Shown here piece by piece: positions 39,646 through 42,608 of a stretch of 42,608 bases of DNA. Position numbers and translations under genes: made by a program. The notes beneath the pieces are model-generated. The model was not told the DNA's origin. It did no database searches and was given only the letters and a program-made list of their open reading frames with translations. Position 1 is the first letter of the stretch. Every line of letters starts with the position of its first letter. Origin of the DNA: an uncultured Eubacteriales bacterium. Lineage in GTDB: Bacteria; Bacillota; Clostridia; Oscillospirales; Oscillospiraceae. The DNA lies in NCBI GenBank assembly GCA_905205195.1, contig CAJLCS010000007.1:1-42608 (forward strand), in the 5' to 3' direction.

Positions 39646-40114
39646 TCAGACGGGTTTTGTTTTCTCAATCGGGAAATACACCGTGTAGCGTTCCTTCCCG
39701 ATTTCCCGCAGCGGACGCAGGCGGAAGCCGTGCTGCTGGCCACCGGCCATCAGCGGCAGGCAGTAGGTCACCACGCCGGTTTCCGGGAAGGGGCTTTCGC
39801 CGTAGGAATCCAGCGCCCGGGCCTGCCAGCATGGCGTCAAGCAGTTCCCGCCGCTCCATTTTCCGCATGAGACACAGGGCGTCCTCCCAGCCGGTGAAGG
39901 CGTACAGGTCCGCCCATAGCTCCATGATGCCGCCGTTTTCCTCGATGTTCACCATGTGGGCCAGATTGTCGTCGTCAATGCCGTCCAGGAACTGCCGGAA
40001 CCAGGGCGTGGCGTCCTTCAGGACCGCCAGCGCCGTCTGATTGCCCAGAATCCGGGCTATGTCCAGCATGCCCATCATGACCTTGTGGCAGACATAGAAG
40101 GGCGCCCAGAAATA
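39646..40114 (-). pseudogene. Internally deleted GH127 (DUF1680, beta-L-arabinofuranosidase-like) gene
   Basis: The first part reads WAPFYVCHKVMMGMLDIARILGN and then NLAHMVNIEENGGIMELWADLYAFTG, the characteristic GH127 barrel region. After LLDAMLAG (about 39850) the frame is lost. In another frame follow VVTYCLPLMAGGQQHGF and RERYTVYF-like residues (EIGKERYTVYFPIE), which match the extreme C-terminus of the family. Most of the 600-700-residue protein, including the start, is missing. The right end merges with the stop of the ZIP transporter gene. Confidence 0.75.
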
Positions 40115-40115
40115 T

Positions 40116-40892
40116 TTATCCAAGCGCTACGTCCAGAATCATCATCACGCTGAAGCCCACCGCAAAAAAGACGGTGCCAAGGTTGGAGTGATTCCCTTCG
40201 GACATTTCCGGGATCAGCTCCTCCACCACCACATACAGCATGGCCCCCGCCGCAAAGCTCAGCAGGTACGGCAGCGCCGGCACAATCCGCCGGGCCGCCA
40301 GCAGCGTCAGCACCGCGCCGATCGGCTCCACAATGCCGGACAGCACGCCGCCCAGAAAAGCCCGACCCTTCCCCATGCCTTCGGCCCGAAGGGGCATGGA
40401 AATGATGGCTCCCTCCGGGAAGTTCTGGATGGCGATGCCCAGCGACAACGCCAGTGCCCCCGCCGCTGTAATGGTGCTGCCGCCGGCAAGAAATCCGGCG
40501 TACACCACGCCTACCGCCATGCCCTCCGGAATGTTGTGGAGCGTCACCGCCAGGACCATCATGGTGGTGCGCTGCAGGGTGCTGCGGGGCCCCTCCTGCT
40601 GGTTGGCATTCCGGTGGAGATGGGGAATCACCCGGTCCAGCAGCAGAAGAAAGCCGATGCCGCCCCAGAACCCCACCGCCGCCGGGAAAAAGGCCCATCT
40701 GCCCAGCGTTTCCGCCTGCTCCATGGCCGGAATCAGCAGGCTCCACACCGACGCCGCCACCATGACCCCGGCAGCAAAGCCCGTCAGGCTCCGCTGGAGC
40801 CGGTCCCCCAGCGCCCGCTTCATGAAAAAGACGCAGGCCGCCCCCAGCGTGGTACCCAGAAAAGGGATCGCAATCCCGTAAAATGCTTCCAT
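40116..40892 (-). CDS. ZIP-family divalent metal transporter
   Basis: 258 residues with eight hydrophobic segments. The metal-path motifs are VTLHNIPEGMAVG (TM4) and AIQNFPEGAI (TM5), the pattern of ZupT/GufA-like ZIP proteins that import zinc, iron or manganese; a short His-rich stretch (HLHRNANQ) lies between TM3 and TM4. The end GFSVMMILDVALG is the normal C-terminus, so the gene is complete although a GH127 remnant touches it. A palindrome over its -10 suggests repression by a metal-dependent regulator. ATG follows AGAGGAAACGG. Confidence 0.93.
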   Translation of the reverse strand: MEAFYGIAIPFLGTTLGAACVFFMKRALGDRLQRSLTGFAAGVMVAASVWSLLIPAMEQAETLGRWAFFPAAVGFWGGIGFLLLLDRVIPHLHRNANQQEGPRSTLQRTTMMVLAVTLHNIPEGMAVGVVYAGFLAGGSTITAAGALALSLGIAIQNFPEGAIISMPLRAEGMGKGRAFLGGVLSGIVEPIGAVLTLLAARRIVPALPYLLSFAAGAMLYVVVEELIPEMSEGNHSNLGTVFFAVGFSVMMILDVALG

Positions 40893-40913
40893 GTCCGTTT
40901 CCTCTCTTTCTCG

Positions 40914-40929
40914 GTTAGTATCCGCTAAC
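40914..40929. promoter_or_regulatory. Operator-like palindrome upstream of the ZIP gene
   Basis: GTTAG (40914-40918), 6-bp centre, CTAAC (40925-40929). The arms resemble DtxR/IdeR-type boxes (TTAGGTTAGGCTAACCTAA core). It covers the presumed -10 GATACT (minus strand, 40917-40922), which pairs with TTGCTC (40939-40944) at 16-bp spacing. Confidence 0.5.
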
Positions 40930-40938
40930 TATCCTTTC

Positions 40939-40968
40939 GAGCAAAAGCCGCATCCGCGGCTTTTGCTC
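40939..40968 (-). terminator. Hairpin after the DUF4317 gene
   Basis: GAGCAAAAGCCGC (40939-40951) pairs perfectly with 40956-40968. It separates DUF4317 from the ZIP promoter; no T-run follows on the minus strand. Confidence 0.65.
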
Positions 40969-40972
40969 AGGT

Positions 40973-42124
40973 TTATACCTTTTCCGGCTCCGGCTCGCCG
41001 ATGTGGATGCTGACGCCGTTGACCTCCACATTTTCGTCGGCACAGATCATTAAGTACTTCACGCCGCCGATGATCCGGGTTTCGATCAGATCGCTGCGGG
41101 CGGGGTCCACCTTGATGGACACGTCCGGCGTTCTGATTTCAAAATGGCGGTTATCGATGATGTTTTTCGGATGCAGATCCGCTTCAAACCCGAAGGCCTC
41201 GTCGTAATCCACGCTGAACTTGGCCACCTTCGGTTCGGAAACACCGCAGGAGGTCAGGACCTCCTTCACATCCTCCTTGGTCACCATCAGCGGCTCCGGG
41301 TCCTTGCTTTCCTTGTGCAGCTCGATGCGCTGGCAGATCTGATCGTGGACGGTCTGCACCACATCCAGGCTGCACTCCTCCTCCAGCGCGCCGCTGAGGA
41401 GCGCTTCAAAGGACTTTTTCTGCTCCTCCGCCGGTTTCGGGGCGGGAGTGTTGAACAGGGCCTCAATCACCGGCTCGTGGCTTTCCTTCAGGCTGTGGGT
41501 GTAGTAGAGGACATTATAAATGTTGGTAGCCCGGTTGTCGAAGGCCGGGAACAGGAACCCCAACTCCGGCGCCGCCACCGCCTGGGTGATGCCGCCGTCG
41601 TGGAAATTCTTCTCCTCGGGCACATAGTGCAGCGTGGCCTTGGTCTGCTTGACGGGGCAGACGGCGCACAGCAGATAGGTATAGGTTTCGTCGGAGCCGT
41701 CGTGCTGCACCGCGTCGTCCTTGCCCCGGAAGGGCACGTCATAGCGGTCGCAGCCCACCAGAATCAGGTAGTTACCCTCCATGGTCAGGCTGTCCATGAT
41801 CTTCTGATAGAACGTATGGCGCAACTCGTCGTCAGCCAGCGCCGTTTTCCGCAGGTCCATCAGCAGCTGATGCTCCGGGCTGCCCGCCACCTGGGCGGTG
41901 CGGAAGCTCAGATCGATGAGATTTTTCCCGATGGTGCCGGACAGAACCCGCTTGAACAGAGAAAAATACTTGTCCCCCTCGTTTTCCGGCATGATGCCGG
42001 TGGGCTGCCGGAATTCGGAGATGATTTCCTTGTGTTCGTTGACGTAGCAGCCGTAAATGGCCGTCATATTACTGCGGTCACGGCGGGTATGCCGCCGGAT
42101 TTCGCTGATTTCCTTCTCGTTCAT
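40973..42124 (-). CDS. DUF4317 family protein
   Basis: 383 residues, soluble, no signal peptide. It begins MNEKEISEIRRHTRRDRSN and contains YFSLFKRVLSGTIGKNLIDL, the LCAVCPVKQTKATL region and DRATNIYNVLYYTHS-like sequence (DNRATNIYNVLYYTHS), all characteristic of DUF4317, a conserved Clostridia family of unknown function. The ATG at 42124 is chosen because the promoter lies within the longer open frame; GTGAGG is the ribosome site. No operon partner. Confidence 0.85.
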   Translation of the reverse strand: MNEKEISEIRRHTRRDRSNMTAIYGCYVNEHKEIISEFRQPTGIMPENEGDKYFSLFKRVLSGTIGKNLIDLSFRTAQVAGSPEHQLLMDLRKTALADDELRHTFYQKIMDSLTMEGNYLILVGCDRYDVPFRGKDDAVQHDGSDETYTYLLCAVCPVKQTKATLHYVPEEKNFHDGGITQAVAAPELGFLFPAFDNRATNIYNVLYYTHSLKESHEPVIEALFNTPAPKPAEEQKKSFEALLSGALEEECSLDVVQTVHDQICQRIELHKESKDPEPLMVTKEDVKEVLTSCGVSEPKVAKFSVDYDEAFGFEADLHPKNIIDNRHFEIRTPDVSIKVDPARSDLIETRIIGGVKYLMICADENVEVNGVSIHIGEPEPEKV

Positions 42125-42166
42125 AGGTGCCTCACTTCGCAAGATTTGCAGCGGCGCTGCCACGCT

Positions 42167-42195
42167 ATTATAGCATACTTCCCGCCGTCTGCCAA
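42167..42195 (-). promoter_or_regulatory. Promoter of the DUF4317 gene
   Basis: Minus strand TTGGCA (42190-42195), a 17-bp spacer, and TATAAT (42167-42172) with TGC extension. Confidence 0.82.
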
Positions 42196-42203
42196 CCGGA
42201 AAA

Positions 42204-42608
42204 TCACGCCGCAAAGCGGACGGCGCTTTCCAGCGCGGTTCCCTGATAGTAATGGGCCAGAATTTCCTCATAGCTGCTGCCGGATGCCGCCATGGCGTCG
42301 GCGCCATACTGGCTCATGCCCACCCGGTGGCCGAAGCCGTGGGTCACCACCGTGACGGTGTTGTCCTGGGCCGTCATGGAAAACACCGTGGACCGCAGCC
42401 CCAGCATCTGCCGCAGCTCCGTGCCGGTGTAGGTCTCGGCGCCGATGACCATGGTCGCCACGCCGCCGCCCTCGGTGTAGGTCACGTCCCCCAGCCAGGT
42501 TTCGGGGCTGCCCACCAACTCCTCCCCCAGCGCCGCCGCAAAGGCCTCCCCGGTGAAGGTGACGGTGTCCGTATTGTGGGCGGCGTTTTCCTCCCCGGGG
42601 CTGTCCGT
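42204..42608 (-). CDS. SpoIID/LytB-domain protein, C-terminal part (runs off the right edge)
   Basis: The last 134 residues are visible and the frame is open to the window edge. The end carries the SpoIID signature: TYTGTELRQMLGLRSTVFSM, VTVVTHGFGHRVGMSQYGADAMAASGSSYEEILAHYY. SpoIID is a lytic transglycosylase that digests peptidoglycan during engulfment; related LytB-like proteins work in vegetative wall metabolism. Which of these applies cannot be told without the N-terminus. It supports a spore-forming lineage. Confidence 0.92.
   Translation of the reverse strand, partial: TDSPGEENAAHNTDTVTFTGEAFAAALGEELVGSPETWLGDVTYTEGGGVATMVIGAETYTGTELRQMLGLRSTVFSMTAQDNTVTVVTHGFGHRVGMSQYGADAMAASGSSYEEILAHYYQGTALESAVRFAA

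Overview
The window is about 42.6 kb of GC-rich, densely coding bacterial DNA, bounded on the left by the front part of a ClpC/ClpB-type AAA+ chaperone and on the right by the C-terminal part of a SpoIID-domain protein. HPr kinase (hprK), a GlpP-type antiterminator, a SpoIID protein, a DUF4317 protein, VanZ, hemolysin-III and sigma-A-like promoters (TTGACA/TATAAT, often with a TGC-extended -10) together point to a Gram-positive, spore-lineage anaerobe of the Clostridia, most like the GC-rich gut Oscillospiraceae/Ruminococcaceae. That placement is an inference from gene content. No rRNA, tRNA, IS element or CRISPR array was recognised.

Layout. 1-8.4 kb is housekeeping: clpC-like, an 8-Fe ferredoxin, a YabB/TrmN6-type methyltransferase plus rsmI, a secreted lysozyme with five SH3b domains, mnmA, an RluA-type pseudouridine synthase and hprK. 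8.5-13.9 kb holds an SGNH hydrolase and a glycerol-3-phosphate operon: GlpP, a GlpA-like dehydrogenase, an FAD oxidoreductase, DUF1667 and a glycerophosphodiesterase. Its consensus promoter is followed by an intrinsic terminator, and a second, elaborate terminator precedes glpA. 13.9-18.4 kb holds an acetyltransferase and its decayed copy, a glycosidase, a HAD phosphatase, VanZ and an SGNH hydrolase.

18.4-36.3 kb is an accessory carbohydrate region. It has a glycoside hydrolase with an SGNH hydrolase, a lone FAD oxidoreductase, an alternating isomerase/dehydrogenase operon with ThuA, a serine hydrolase-isomerase-acyltransferase operon, and a short glycyl radical enzyme gene broken by an in-frame UAG. 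Four AraC-family regulators lie here. Three are divergent from a single target, and each of those intergenic regions carries a direct repeat with exactly 21-bp period next to the target's presumed -35, the textbook geometry of an AraC activator site.

36.4-42.6 kb holds a CBS protein, hemolysin III, and a decaying polysaccharide locus: a truncated membrane protein fused tail-to-tail with a GH65 remnant, an intact LacI regulator and a GH127 remnant. These are followed by a ZIP metal transporter with an operator-like palindrome, DUF4317 and SpoIID.

The most interesting signals are the two-terminator GlpP leader system, the set of 21-bp AraC operators, the UAG-interrupted glycyl radical enzyme without an activase nearby, the Gfo/Idh-isomerase-ThuA operon (a candidate 3-keto-glycoside pathway) and the deletion scar at about 38.32 kb.
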